The translations under genes and the position numbers were made by a program. From Lysobacterales bacterium (lineage in GTDB: Bacteria; Pseudomonadota; Gammaproteobacteria; Xanthomonadales; Xanthomonadaceae), in NCBI GenBank assembly GCA_017302135.1, contig JAFLDZ010000019.1, positions 1 to 64,000 of the forward strand: DNA of 64,000 nt, read 5' to 3'. Position 1 is the stretch's first letter, and the number at the start of each line of letters is the position of its first letter. The notes below the pieces were generated by a model. The model was not told the origin of the DNA, searched no databases, and saw nothing but the letters and a program-made list of their open reading frames with translations. This document shows positions 38,179 through 48,009 of the stretch, piece after piece.

Positions 38179-39225
38179 TTGTGTGAAGCGCCGCCGGGCG
38201 AGCACCATGCCAAGTCCGGGCGCCGCACCGCGCTCGACCTGTTTTCGGCGGACGCTACGAAGGAAATTCCGGGAGTGAATGTGTACTGGCGAACGCTGTT
38301 GCCGCAGGCCGGCACGAAGTGGCTGCACGATGATAGTCCGCTCGAATGCCATGAAGGAGCCGCCAAATTCCTCACGCGGACCACTCGCGCATATTCCATC
38401 GGCAGTTGCTTCGCACTGAACATCAATCGCTGGTTGAGCCACCAGGGATTCGCCATGCCCGAGGTTACGTGGGGCATTCACTACAACAGCCGCACGATAC
38501 TCTATGAGCTGCGTCGCGCGGTGGGTCTTCCTGCGCCGAACGTCGAATGGTACATCGCCGATCGGAGTGGAGACATCGTGTATGCAGATGCCCTGCGTCA
38601 CTGCATCGATGCTCCGGATGTCGAACAGTTGTCCGGGATCAAGGCGCAGATTTCAGAAGACTCCCGGCGTGAGTTCATGGCTTCCGACGCATTCATCGTC
38701 ACGTTGGGGCTATCGGATATCTGGGAGGTTCTGATCGACGGGCAGCCGATCACGCTCAACCGTGCCCCATATCTTGGTGCGACGTTATTGAACGATGCCG
38801 GCAGCGAGTACATCGGCAACCGTTTTCTTACGGTCGCCGAGTGCGTTGAGGACCTGCGCCAGATCGTGCGGATCATCCGCACGAACAAGTCTGCCGAGAC
38901 GCCGATCGTATTCACGGTCTCCCCGGTGCCTCTCAAGCACACTGGCAGCGGCAGTCACCCTCACGTGGCGAACAGTCGTTCGAAAGCCACGCTGCTGGCG
39001 GCGATTCATTCTTTTCTGGACGAGTGCCGGGAGGATCCGAACGTTTCGTACTTCCCGTCCTATGAATTCTTCCAGATGAATCATCCCGACTTCGCGCTTT
39101 GGCAGGGCGATGGAAGACACCCTACGACCGAGGCCGTGGCGCATGTCGCCGAGTCTTTCGCGAGACGATATTCCGCAGAGCCGTTTTCCGTGCTGCCCGG
39201 CTTCACGGTTCCACAATTCGGGTGA
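38179..39225 (+). CDS. GSCFA-domain protein
   Basis: 348 aa from GTG 38179; another GTG at 38275 is possible. The family name motif is visible as RAYSIGSCFALNINRWLSHQ (GSCFA), followed by VTWGIHYNSRTILYELRRA, AFIVTLGLSDIWE, IVFTVSPVPLKHTG and a terminal FQMNHPDFALWQGDGRHPT with the conserved D..H of SGNH-type esterases. GSCFA proteins are poorly characterised and probably hydrolase-fold enzymes acting on glycans or acyl groups. Confidence 0.85.
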   Translation: MCEAPPGEHHAKSGRRTALDLFSADATKEIPGVNVYWRTLLPQAGTKWLHDDSPLECHEGAAKFLTRTTRAYSIGSCFALNINRWLSHQGFAMPEVTWGIHYNSRTILYELRRAVGLPAPNVEWYIADRSGDIVYADALRHCIDAPDVEQLSGIKAQISEDSRREFMASDAFIVTLGLSDIWEVLIDGQPITLNRAPYLGATLLNDAGSEYIGNRFLTVAECVEDLRQIVRIIRTNKSAETPIVFTVSPVPLKHTGSGSHPHVANSRSKATLLAAIHSFLDECREDPNVSYFPSYEFFQMNHPDFALWQGDGRHPTTEAVAHVAESFARRYSAEPFSVLPGFTVPQFG

Positions 39226-39273
39226 GTTGCAGGCTGGAGCGAATCGAAGGCTTTCCCGCAAGGAGAACAAGTT

Positions 39274-40353
39274 ATGCAGCAGCCATGCGTGCAACTCGAG
39301 GACTTCCGTGAGCGCGCGCGCGCGCTGCTCTCCGGTCCGGTGTTCGATTATGTCGATGGATGGGCCGACAACGGCGTCACTCATCGATCGAACCGCGCCG
39401 ACTTCGATCGACTGTCCTTGCTTCCGCTTGTCATGCGTGATGTTTCGCGTATCGACTTGACGACCGCTTACCTCGGTCGCACGTCAAGTCTTCCGATCGG
39501 TCTGAGTCCTTCGGCATTCCATCAGCTTGCGCACCCTCTGGGCGAGCTGGCGACCGCTGAGGCGGCTGGCGCCATGGGCGTTCCGATGATCGTATCCGCC
39601 ATGGCCAGCCGCGACATCGAAGAGATCGCGGAAACAAGCGCAGGCGCCAGGCTCTGGCTTCATGTCTACTTGTTCCGCGACAGGGATGTGACACGTCGAC
39701 TGATTGCCAGGGCCGAGGCAGCAGGATTCGAAGCGATTTCGCTCGGTCTCGGGTGCCCGTCGATCGGCAAGCGCCCAGCCAATCTGCGCAATCGCTTCAC
39801 TCTTCCCGAGGATGTGCGCGCGGCGAACTTTCTTTACAGATCAAGCTCGGATTTCAACAATCCGATCAACGCGCTTGCGGCAGCGGAACTGGATCCATCG
39901 GCCGACTGGCATGATGTTGCGACGGTATGTCGAGAAACATCCCTGCCGGTCATCGGCAAGGGCATCATGAATCCGCTGGACGTCGAACCGGCACTAGCGG
40001 CCGGGCTATCGGGCTTGATGGTTTCGAATCACGGCGGAAGGCAACTGGATACCGCCATCTCAACCATTCGCATCCTTCCCGAGATTTCGGCCGCGCTCTC
40101 GGGAAGGGTGCCGCTGTTTCTGGATGGTGGCGTGCGTTGCGGGACGGACGCTCTCAAAGCCCTGGCGCTGGGCGCGGATGCGGTATTCCTTGGACGCCCC
40201 GTATTCTGGGCACTCAGCGCAGGCGGCACGGAAGGGGTGGTCGATATGCTGAAGATCCTCGCCGACGAACTGGAGCGTGCCATGCAACTGTCCGGTTGCG
40301 CGAGCCTTCCGGAAGCCAGAAGCGCAGCGGCGAATCTGCTCCGCTGGACCTGA
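39274..40353 (+). CDS. FMN-dependent alpha-hydroxyacid oxidase/dehydrogenase
   Basis: 359 aa. Glycolate/lactate oxidase fold: FDYVDGWADNGVTHRSNRADFD, LPIGLSPSAFHQLAHPLGE, WLHVYLFRDRDVT, LPVIGKGIMNPLDVEPALAAG (flavin Lys), LMVSNHGGRQLD (catalytic His and Arg), FLDGGVRCGTDALKALALGA. It oxidises a 2-hydroxyacid to the oxoacid. A hydroxymalonyl or glyceryl product of the FkbH-K genes is a plausible substrate. It follows the GSCFA gene by 48 nt on the same strand. Confidence 0.9.
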   Translation: MQQPCVQLEDFRERARALLSGPVFDYVDGWADNGVTHRSNRADFDRLSLLPLVMRDVSRIDLTTAYLGRTSSLPIGLSPSAFHQLAHPLGELATAEAAGAMGVPMIVSAMASRDIEEIAETSAGARLWLHVYLFRDRDVTRRLIARAEAAGFEAISLGLGCPSIGKRPANLRNRFTLPEDVRAANFLYRSSSDFNNPINALAAAELDPSADWHDVATVCRETSLPVIGKGIMNPLDVEPALAAGLSGLMVSNHGGRQLDTAISTIRILPEISAALSGRVPLFLDGGVRCGTDALKALALGADAVFLGRPVFWALSAGGTEGVVDMLKILADELERAMQLSGCASLPEARSAAANLLRWT

Positions 40354-40418
40354 CGCCGCGCGATCGATGGCACAGTCAACGTGCGATCGACCGCTCGGGA
40401 CGCCGACCACGAACGCGC

Positions 40419-41648
40419 TCAACGCCGGTCCATATCCGACCCGATAATTCTTGCGATCCTGTCTGCGCCGCCCATGTCGAGTTCGGCACGGCGATCTTCC
40501 GGCCGACCCTTCCTGCAGGCAGCGATGGCTTTTTCGAAGATGTCCGGCAGGCTGTCGATGTCTGCGGCCACTTCCAGGTCGACGTATCGACGAAGGGCCG
40601 TCGCATGACGCAGGGGTTCGTCGCGAGCATCTTTCCGGTAGGGAATGCACAGGATGCGTGCGTCGCCCCGCAGGGCTTCCACCAGAGAATTGTAGCCGCC
40701 GCACGTGATCACCAGATCGGCGCTCGCATGCATCGTTTCGAGACTCGGACAGGTCGAATGCAAACGCGCGCGCTCACGAATTCCAGCCGGCAAATCGCCG
40801 GGATCGCGCATGCGCGATCTTGGCCCCATGACGATGTCGAAATGGACGTCGGCATGGCGTTCGACGAGGGCAAGGCAGGCCTCGATCAAGGGTTCGCCCC
40901 ACTGCCCGCTTCCCGCAGACGCCACGGCCCAGAGCGCGTCCTGCGCGATACCCCGCGCCGATCTCGTCTGCGCGCGCAGAGCCGTCCGACTCTCCGGCGC
41001 CACGTAGCCTACCGACTGGATCTTGTCCGCGACCTGCCGCGGCAGACCATAGTGCGTCGTCAGGTCGAAGACGCCGGGATCGACCGCGGACAGAATGCGG
41101 TCGTAATCGTCGCGCAGACTGATCAGTGCTTGGCCACCCAATACGAGACTGTCCAGATCTTCGGTTTCGTTCTGGATACCACGGGTCACCAGGTACTTCA
41201 GGCACTGCGTTGGCTTGAGAACGGTGGATAGTTCTTCGTGCGCCCCCAGCGGAAGGTGGTCGACGATCAAGACATCCGGTCGGAATCCTTTGAAGATGCC
41301 TTCGATGATCGAGCGCCGCAATTCGACCGCCCCTTCGAGCGGCGTATCCAGGAAAGCCTTGCGGCCCCAATATGCGGCCTTGGAAGGAATCAGGCTGTCC
41401 CACGCAGGCAGCCGGACGTACTCGCACCCCTCCGGGACGATCCACTGCGGAGCGACGCCGTGACCGGTGACGATCAGGCAGGAAAAGTGTTCCTGCATGG
41501 CGCCAGCGATCCGCGCGAGCCTGCGCAGGTGGCCGATACCACTGCCGCCGTCGAAAACGTAGAAAAGAGCGCGAGGTCTCGGCGGGCGCATCGATGTCGC
41601 GCCCACTTCCGATGGAGTCGAAGGAGCGGCAATTGGAGATGTACTCAC
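40419..41648 (-). CDS. GT-B glycosyltransferase (MurG/GT28-like)
   Basis: 409 aa. LFYVFDGGSGIGHLRRLARI is the glycine-rich N-domain entry, VLIVDHLPLGAHEEL the inter-domain strand, and LVITCGGYNSLVEALRGDARILCIPY the C-domain GGxxSL/E sugar-nucleotide motif of MurG/COG4671-like enzymes. Soluble. The third glycosyltransferase of the locus and unrelated in fold to the two GT-A ones. Converges with the FMN oxidase gene. Confidence 0.85.
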   Translation of the reverse strand: MSTSPIAAPSTPSEVGATSMRPPRPRALFYVFDGGSGIGHLRRLARIAGAMQEHFSCLIVTGHGVAPQWIVPEGCEYVRLPAWDSLIPSKAAYWGRKAFLDTPLEGAVELRRSIIEGIFKGFRPDVLIVDHLPLGAHEELSTVLKPTQCLKYLVTRGIQNETEDLDSLVLGGQALISLRDDYDRILSAVDPGVFDLTTHYGLPRQVADKIQSVGYVAPESRTALRAQTRSARGIAQDALWAVASAGSGQWGEPLIEACLALVERHADVHFDIVMGPRSRMRDPGDLPAGIRERARLHSTCPSLETMHASADLVITCGGYNSLVEALRGDARILCIPYRKDARDEPLRHATALRRYVDLEVAADIDSLPDIFEKAIAACRKGRPEDRRAELDMGGADRIARIIGSDMDRR

Positions 41649-41830
41649 GGTTTCGCTCGATTGGATGAGGAGGCATCACGCATGGGCATGATGAAGACGA
41701 TCGTTACCGTGAAGTCGTGATTGCCGGAACAGCGTCGATGGACGCCGTGGCTGCTACGCGATCATGAAACCCGCAATCCATGGCCGTGTCACGCTTGTTG
41801 CGGATCCCCATTCCGAATCGCATCACGGCG

Positions 41831-44266
41831 CTACTCGGCACGGAGCGCTTCGGCCGGATCGATCCGAGAGGCGCGCCGGGCCGGAATCCAGCTTGCGAGA
41901 AGCGCCGTACCGAACAACGTCGCTATCGCTGCCAACAACATGACAGGGTCGCTTGTAGTCACCCCGTAAAGGAAGGCGCGCAGGAACGGCGCCACCACAG
42001 CGTAGAGCGCGAGCCCGGTCAGAACGCCGCCTGCAGTCAAAGCGAGTCCTCGCATGACAACCGATCGGGCGATGAGCTTCGGATCCGCGCCCAGCGCGAG
42101 TCGCACGCCGAACTCGCGCATGCGCGTGGCGACCATGTACGCCACGATGCCATACAACCCGATCGCGCCGAGCACGAGCGTGATCACCGCCGCCGCTGTC
42201 ATGAGCACGAGCGCCAGCGTGAGGCGCGCAGTCGATGTGCTGATCACACTGTCCATCGTCGCGACATTGAAAGTCGGCACGGTGGGATCCATCTCGCGCA
42301 CGATTTGCCGAATCGGAGACACGATCATGTCCGCGGGACCGCTCGACTTGACCACGAGCGCCATCATTCTTCGCGCACCCGGCTCCAGTTTGCGATCGAT
42401 GGGCACGACCTGGGGTCTGTAGACGAGGGCCGTCGGTGGTGTGGCGAGATCCCGGTCGCGCACGTCGCCCACGACACCGATGACGGTATAGACAGGGCCG
42501 GTGGGGGCGAGCGCCAAGCGCCTGCCGATCGCTTTCACGCCGGTCGGGTCGCCGAAAAGCGTTGTCGCCGCGCTTGCGCTGATCATGATGTCGCTGCCCT
42601 TTTCCTGATCGAGTTGCCGGAATACGCGACCGGCGACAAGCGGAATCTTCATGGCCGCGAAATAACCGTTGTCGACGACATTGACCGGCAGCGACAGTGT
42701 GCGTCCATCGCCGTCGATACGGTAGGTTTGCTCGAGCGCTTCGCCGGGGACGAGCGGCACTCGCATCGCCACGCCTGCCGAGCTCACGGACGGAACCTGC
42801 TGTGCGAGACGCGCCAAGCGATCGTAGAACGCAACAGATGCCGCATCGTCGTAGCGAGCGAAAGGGAGCTGCGTCCAGATCACGGTCACGCGGTTCGTCT
42901 CGAAGCCGGGCTGTACTTCATACAGTTGATTCGCCGTGCGCAGGAGGAGCACGGACGCGATCGAAACGACCAGCGCCAAGGCGATCTGCAGTGCGGTGAC
43001 GGATGCGCGGAGACGTTGTCGGGACTTTCCGATCGACTGGCCGCGGGCGCCATCGCCGAGTCGAAGCGCCAGACTCGTACGTCGTGCGCCCAGAACGGGG
43101 ATGGCGGAGCATATCCCGGCGCTCAGGGCCGAAAGGAAGAGGATGAACCCCACGGCCGCGTATCCCAGCTTCAGTTCGGCCAGACGAGGCACGTCGACTG
43201 GACCGAACGCCAGCAGCGAATGGATCGCGGCGTAAGTCACCGACAACGCCAGGATGCCCGCTGCTGCCGCCAACAATAACGACTCGCCAAGGAAATGCGT
43301 TGCGTTGCGGAGACGACCTGCACCGAGCGCCTCACGCACAGCGAGCTCGAGTTGACGGCTATCGGCCCGGACAAGCATGAGATTCACCGCATTGGCCCAC
43401 GCCACGAGAAGCACCAGGCCAGCCGCCGCAGCCAGCATCCAAAGCGTGCGAGCGATTCCGCCGGTCATTTCGTCATGCAACGACTGAACGATGGGTGTTG
43501 GGCGCACTTCGGAAAGCCACGAAGCGGTCGAACCCCCGGACTCCAGACGCGGATAGGATTCCGGCAGTTTGGAAAGAACGTTGGTGAAATCTTCTCGCGC
43601 GAGCTCGGGAGTGGCTTCGGCAGAAAGACGCGCGATGCCATGGTAGGAAAAATCACCTACCGTTTCGGTACTCTTGGGTCGGACGGGAAGCCAGATCAGG
43701 GTGTCCGCGGTGGGAAAGCCGAAACTTGAGGGCATCACGCCGACGATTTCGCGCGAGATGCTGTTGACCATCAGCGTCTTGCCGATGACGTCCGCTGTTC
43801 CGCCGAAACGGGTTCTCCAGACGGATTCGCTCAGGATCACGGAATTCGCGCCGCCTTGGCGTTCCTCGTCGGCGGTGAACGACCGGCCGAGCAACGGGGA
43901 GACCTTCAAGAGCGGAATCGTCGACGCGGTCACCCATCCAGCAGTCACGCGCTCGGCCGTTTCGCCGTTGCCCCAGATATTGGCGTTGCCGCTTCTGTAA
44001 AAGCCGACGCCATCGACGCGCTTTGCGTACTGCTGATAGAGCAGATGGATCGCGGGAGGCTGCTCAATGTTCGGCTGATTTGTCGTCTGCAGACCGACGC
44101 TGACCAGACGGTCCGGCTCTCCGTACGGCAGTGGAGCGAGCAGTACCCCATGCATGATGGCGAACATCGATCCGGCGGAAGCGATTCCCAATGCGAGAGA
44201 AAGGATGACAGTGATCGTGAAGATCGGCGTCCGTTGCAACGATCTGAGCGCAAGCCGAAAAGTCAT
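41831..44266 (-). CDS. MacB/ADOP-type ABC transporter permease
   Basis: 811 aa with two FtsX-type halves. N-terminal helix LALRSLQRTPIFTITVILSLA, MacB periplasmic domain (SVILSESVWRTRFGGTADVIG, IVGVMPSSFGFP), three helices, then a second periplasmic domain (VNVVDNGYFAAMKIPLVAGR) and last helices (GLYGIVAYMVATRMREFGVR, WIPARRASRIDPAEALR). It lacks an ATP-binding domain. The likely partners are the ATPase at 54741 and HlyD adaptor at 53435. Confidence 0.85.
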   Translation of the reverse strand: MTFRLALRSLQRTPIFTITVILSLALGIASAGSMFAIMHGVLLAPLPYGEPDRLVSVGLQTTNQPNIEQPPAIHLLYQQYAKRVDGVGFYRSGNANIWGNGETAERVTAGWVTASTIPLLKVSPLLGRSFTADEERQGGANSVILSESVWRTRFGGTADVIGKTLMVNSISREIVGVMPSSFGFPTADTLIWLPVRPKSTETVGDFSYHGIARLSAEATPELAREDFTNVLSKLPESYPRLESGGSTASWLSEVRPTPIVQSLHDEMTGGIARTLWMLAAAAGLVLLVAWANAVNLMLVRADSRQLELAVREALGAGRLRNATHFLGESLLLAAAAGILALSVTYAAIHSLLAFGPVDVPRLAELKLGYAAVGFILFLSALSAGICSAIPVLGARRTSLALRLGDGARGQSIGKSRQRLRASVTALQIALALVVSIASVLLLRTANQLYEVQPGFETNRVTVIWTQLPFARYDDAASVAFYDRLARLAQQVPSVSSAGVAMRVPLVPGEALEQTYRIDGDGRTLSLPVNVVDNGYFAAMKIPLVAGRVFRQLDQEKGSDIMISASAATTLFGDPTGVKAIGRRLALAPTGPVYTVIGVVGDVRDRDLATPPTALVYRPQVVPIDRKLEPGARRMMALVVKSSGPADMIVSPIRQIVREMDPTVPTFNVATMDSVISTSTARLTLALVLMTAAAVITLVLGAIGLYGIVAYMVATRMREFGVRLALGADPKLIARSVVMRGLALTAGGVLTGLALYAVVAPFLRAFLYGVTTSDPVMLLAAIATLFGTALLASWIPARRASRIDPAEALRAE

Positions 44267-44522
44267 CGGTCGTTCCTATTCATCGGTCCGGGCGCTCTCG
44301 CCGGAACAGGGTGGCAGGGCCGCGTGATCGAGCGCATTGCGCGCATGACGGAGCGGCTGCACGCTCCCTCGCCCGCCGGCAAAGTGATCTCGATCCATCG
44401 ACCCGCCAGAGAACCTTCCACTCGCATCGTCAGTCTATCCCGGGTGAATGCGTGGGCCAGCATTGACGCCTGAACCGCGCGCGTTGCCGTGGCGCCGGGG
44501 AGGCGTTCATGAGGCGACGCAT

Positions 44523-45422
44523 TCATGCGCCAGCCTGGTCGTCGTCGTGCCCGCTGGCTGGCGTCGCGTCAAAGGTTCCGATGCGCTGCACGATTCGATC
44601 CGTCACCAAACTCGATCCGGCGAGCGCGGCGACATTGACCTCTGCAGCGAATACCACCAAAGCGGGCCCTTCGAGCATCCAGCGCGAGTTGATCCGAGCG
44701 AGTCGGATCCGGTCGCCCGAGCCGGTGTGGAAAGTGTGTTCGCCTTCAAGCGACAACGCCAGATAGGACGCGACGCATCCACTGCCGCAGGCCTGCGTTT
44801 CAGCTTCGACACGTCGTTCGAAGGAGCGGATGCGGTGGTTGCCGAGGCCGTCGTCGTGTGTGACCAGGTGACAGTTCGGGGGGCGATCGCTCAAGCCTCC
44901 GCCGGACGCGTGCGCCAATGCGATCTCGGCCAGCAGCGCCTCCTGAATCGTCGGCGCGTCATCCCACCCAACCACGACATGCGGGTCGGCGAGATTCACG
45001 AACCACTCATCGCGCCCGATTGCGTTCACCGAGAGGTCACTGCGAGCGGTGGCCTGCAATTCGAACTGCAATCGGGCGCCGCCCGGGGTCGGCCACGCAT
45101 GGATTGCGACGCCGGGAAAGCGGATCTCGACCTGTTCGACGTCGAACAGGTCGTGCAGCAGCACCATGACGCATCGCGCGGCATTCAGGCACATGCCGAC
45201 GGCCGACCCATCCGGATTCCACACGTGGGCCTGGGCGATGGCGGGCAGACCGCAGGTATCGACCCATACGAGCCCATCGGCACCGATGGAACGATGGCGA
45301 TCGCATAACTCGCGGGCGGTCGCTGCCAATTCCTCTGCGACGAAATCGGCCGATCCGATCAGGATGACGAAGTCGTTACCCGCACCATGGGCCTTGTAAA
45401 TCCTGTGGGAAGTCGGTTTCAC
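44523..45422 (-). CDS. DapF-like epimerase
   Basis: 299 aa from GTG 45422, one base after the stop of the preceding gene. DapF landmarks: IYKAHGAGNDFVILIG, GLVWVD, the first catalytic Cys in NPDGSAVGMCLNAARC, and the second in ERRVEAETQACGSGCVASYL. The fold epimerises amino acids without cofactor. Outside a lysine operon and beside an ATP-grasp ligase, a role on a pathway amino acid is more likely than diaminopimelate, as in the DapF-like racemase of D-cycloserine synthesis. Confidence 0.85.
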   Translation of the reverse strand: MKPTSHRIYKAHGAGNDFVILIGSADFVAEELAATARELCDRHRSIGADGLVWVDTCGLPAIAQAHVWNPDGSAVGMCLNAARCVMVLLHDLFDVEQVEIRFPGVAIHAWPTPGGARLQFELQATARSDLSVNAIGRDEWFVNLADPHVVVGWDDAPTIQEALLAEIALAHASGGGLSDRPPNCHLVTHDDGLGNHRIRSFERRVEAETQACGSGCVASYLALSLEGEHTFHTGSGDRIRLARINSRWMLEGPALVVFAAEVNVAALAGSSLVTDRIVQRIGTFDATPASGHDDDQAGA

Positions 45423-45423
45423 T

Positions 45424-46455
45424 CTACTGCCTGCTCTGCAAACGCCGGAGGATCTCATCGGCCACGACAGTGCCGTGACCGGAAACGTTGTCTATGTCAT
45501 GGGTGTATCCGGACTGCTGCTGGCCGGCGATCGCCGTGCCCACGACGAAAATACCCCGGACGTTGCATTCGAGGGTCGAAGCGTCAAGACACGGCTTGAG
45601 ATCGGTAACAGCCACACCCACCTTCCTCAGAAGGCCCGAGTCGTATGTGAATCCGCAAGCGACGAGGGCGAGGTCGCAACGAAGCTCCGTTGGCGCGTCC
45701 TCCAGCTTCGACTGCAGATACACCTGTCCGTCGGCACCGAACCCAGTGACCTCGGTCGATCCGAGGAACCGGACCCGGCCCTCCTGGATCTTCTGCATCA
45801 ACTCGTCGTACAACCAGCTCTTGATCGCCATTTGAAACAGGTGCTTGCGACGATAGACGAGGATGACCGTGGAGCCGCCTTCGACGAATCTCAGACTCGC
45901 CTCGACCGCCGAATGCCGCCCCCCGATCACGCAGACGGATCCGGGCGTGATTGCGTCGAAATTCAAGCCCGGGAGACTCCGCACGAACGGCAAGGTCTCG
46001 CCGGGAACGCCAAGGGTGAGCGGTGCGTGCATGCAGCCGGTCGCGAACACGATGTGGCTGCAGAGCAATTGCTTCGTGTCGGTGGCGCCGCAGGCGCGCG
46101 CGTCGATTTCGAACCCGGCTTCGCCCGGTCGTACGGACACCACTTCGTGATGAGCGAGTACGTGAAGTCCGGAGTTGCGCGCCGCATCGTCGAGATACTG
46201 CACGTATTCTTCGCGCGTCAGATGCTCTCGTCCTGCCAACTCCGGTGGGAACGGCAGGTCTCCGACGGCGACACGCTCTTGCGGACTGAACATCTTGGTG
46301 CCCGGAGGCCAGTCACGGATCGTGGCCGCGATGTCTCCGCGCTCGAGCAACATCATCGGGATGCCCGCACGATGCAGACGCAAACTCACATCGATGCCCG
46401 CCGGGCCCGCGCCGATGACGACAACGGAAGTCCGGATCGCTGCAGATGGGATCAT
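45424..46455 (-). CDS. FAD/NAD(P)-dependent oxidoreductase
   Basis: 343 aa. N-terminal FAD motif VVVIGAGPAGIDVSLRLH, PPGTKMFSPQERVAVGD substrate loop, VFATGCMHAPLTLGVPG, a second nucleotide motif VCVIGGRHSAVEASLRFVEGG, and IFVVGTAIAGQQQSG near the end. It is most like YpdA/thioredoxin-reductase-type single-component flavoproteins and flavin monooxygenases. Neither a CXXC nor FxGxxxHxxx(Y/F) site is seen. It overlaps the ATP-grasp gene by 4 nt and is followed by the epimerase gene. Confidence 0.85.
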   Translation of the reverse strand: MIPSAAIRTSVVVIGAGPAGIDVSLRLHRAGIPMMLLERGDIAATIRDWPPGTKMFSPQERVAVGDLPFPPELAGREHLTREEYVQYLDDAARNSGLHVLAHHEVVSVRPGEAGFEIDARACGATDTKQLLCSHIVFATGCMHAPLTLGVPGETLPFVRSLPGLNFDAITPGSVCVIGGRHSAVEASLRFVEGGSTVILVYRRKHLFQMAIKSWLYDELMQKIQEGRVRFLGSTEVTGFGADGQVYLQSKLEDAPTELRCDLALVACGFTYDSGLLRKVGVAVTDLKPCLDASTLECNVRGIFVVGTAIAGQQQSGYTHDIDNVSGHGTVVADEILRRLQSRQ

Positions 46456-47369
46456 CGGCGCTCCCCGCCCGCACGGTCCGCATGGTCGTCGACGGATGCG
46501 ACCGGATCGTTCGGCAGGTGACGCCTGATCATGCGATAGAAGGCGTCGGTAACGCCGCGGCGGGGGCCGGGCGCGAAGTCCTCGAGATGGAACACCGTAG
46601 GATTCGTGTTGATCTCGAAGACGGTCACCGAACCGTCGTCACGGGCGCTGAAATCCATGCGTCCATACTCGATGCCGGCACGTTTGCAGGCTTCGGCGAC
46701 GGGGCCGGCGTAATGATTCCGTTCCAGATAGTCGCGTTCGGCGTCGAGATCGGCTTCGGACTGTTCGTCGGGCCGCTTGACGACCCAGTGCTTCCCGAAG
46801 AACAGATGCCGGGGAATCACCGCCCCGTCCAGGATGAAAGCGCCGTACTTGTGATAGCGGCTGTCTCCAGCCCCCCGAATGTCGATGTACTCCACGACGA
46901 GTGGCTCCCCATCGTGACGCCGTTCGCGATCGAAACGCCGCAGAGCTTCCGTCAACTCGCCGGGCGTGTGCAGCAAGTCGCTCGCAGGGCCATCGTGTTC
47001 GTACTCGTCGCGGAGGAAGACCGGGAAACGGATATCCGAAGGTATCTCCGATGCGGGCCAAGCCCGGAAGCCATTGCCGTGCAAAGCGAGCGTGTTGATC
47101 AATTCCGTCCTGCGCAACGCGCGCTCGGGGTGGTTGAGTACACGGGCACCGATCTCGTCGCAGCGCCGGGCGTAGCGGTGCAATCGTTCCAGATCGGCTT
47201 CCCGGAAGCGTTCGATGTCGCACAGGATCACCGTGTCCTGCGGCCGGCAGAAGCGCGCCGGCGATGTCGCGTAATCCCGCAGCCCAACCGCATGTCCTTG
47301 CCGCACGAGTTCGGTGACGAGGATGTCGTGCGTGTACTGATGTGCCGGCAACGTCACGAAGTGAATCAT
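46452..47369 (-). CDS. ATP-grasp ligase
   Basis: 305 aa. N-terminal CobQ-like half (MIHFVTLPAHQYTHDILVTE), then an ATP-grasp core with FPVFLRDEYEHDG (nucleotide lysine replaced by Arg-Asp context), LVVEYIDI and YGRMDFSARDDGSVTVFEINTNPT (Mg site D/E-x-N). It would link a carboxylate to an amine or hydroxyl using ATP. First gene of a minus-strand run of ligase, flavoprotein and epimerase; the divergent promoter lies in 47370-48009. Confidence 0.82.
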   Translation of the reverse strand: MIHFVTLPAHQYTHDILVTELVRQGHAVGLRDYATSPARFCRPQDTVILCDIERFREADLERLHRYARRCDEIGARVLNHPERALRRTELINTLALHGNGFRAWPASEIPSDIRFPVFLRDEYEHDGPASDLLHTPGELTEALRRFDRERRHDGEPLVVEYIDIRGAGDSRYHKYGAFILDGAVIPRHLFFGKHWVVKRPDEQSEADLDAERDYLERNHYAGPVAEACKRAGIEYGRMDFSARDDGSVTVFEINTNPTVFHLEDFAPGPRRGVTDAFYRMIRRHLPNDPVASVDDHADRAGGERR

Positions 47370-48009
47370 TCGAAATCTTCCAGGGCAAGGCGATGGTGTT
47401 CAGCGCAAGGCGTGCGCTTCCGATGCCGTATCGCCTGCGGGAGGCGACGCACGGGCGCTGCGATTGGCGATGGCAGTGGCCGGATCGATGAAGGACCAAA
47501 TGGTGGACGGCATCCCTGATCCGGCGCTGTGCGGCGAACCTGGAAAAGCTCGGCGCACGCGCCAACCCGGGCCTGGATATGAGCCCAGGCGACTGGTGGG
47601 ATACGACGGTCCTGGGCGGAATATCGCCGGCCCGACGCGGGCTCCGTTCGAACAGATGTCGTTCAGTCTCCAGCCCTCATCCCCTCTCCATATTCATCGC
47701 TTTGCATGCCTGCGCAAATCTAACCTGTCCGCCGAATATTGCAAAGGCTTCATCTCGTGCGGCGACTTGTTGCCGGAATCGTCCGGGGCGCGAGTTTGGC
47801 CGACACCCGCGACCGGATCCACGGATGCGGAGTCGCCTGCGACCGCAATACTCATCGAGAAATACGGCTCTCTGCCCCATTGCGATGACGTCCGTCGGTC
47901 GCTCGACAAGTTTTGACACCGACGCTACACTCCGATGCCCTGCATTGTGTCGCGTTCCACGGGAACATCGCTGCACTGCAACGTCAGTTCTTGCCTAAAG
48001 GAATCGAAT
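47370..48009. promoter_or_regulatory. 640-bp divergent promoter region
   Basis: Non-coding as far as I can see, between divergent genes at 47369 (minus) and 48010 (plus). It must hold both promoters; I cannot place them with confidence. The 48010 start has AAGGAA five bases upstream. Confidence 0.4.
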
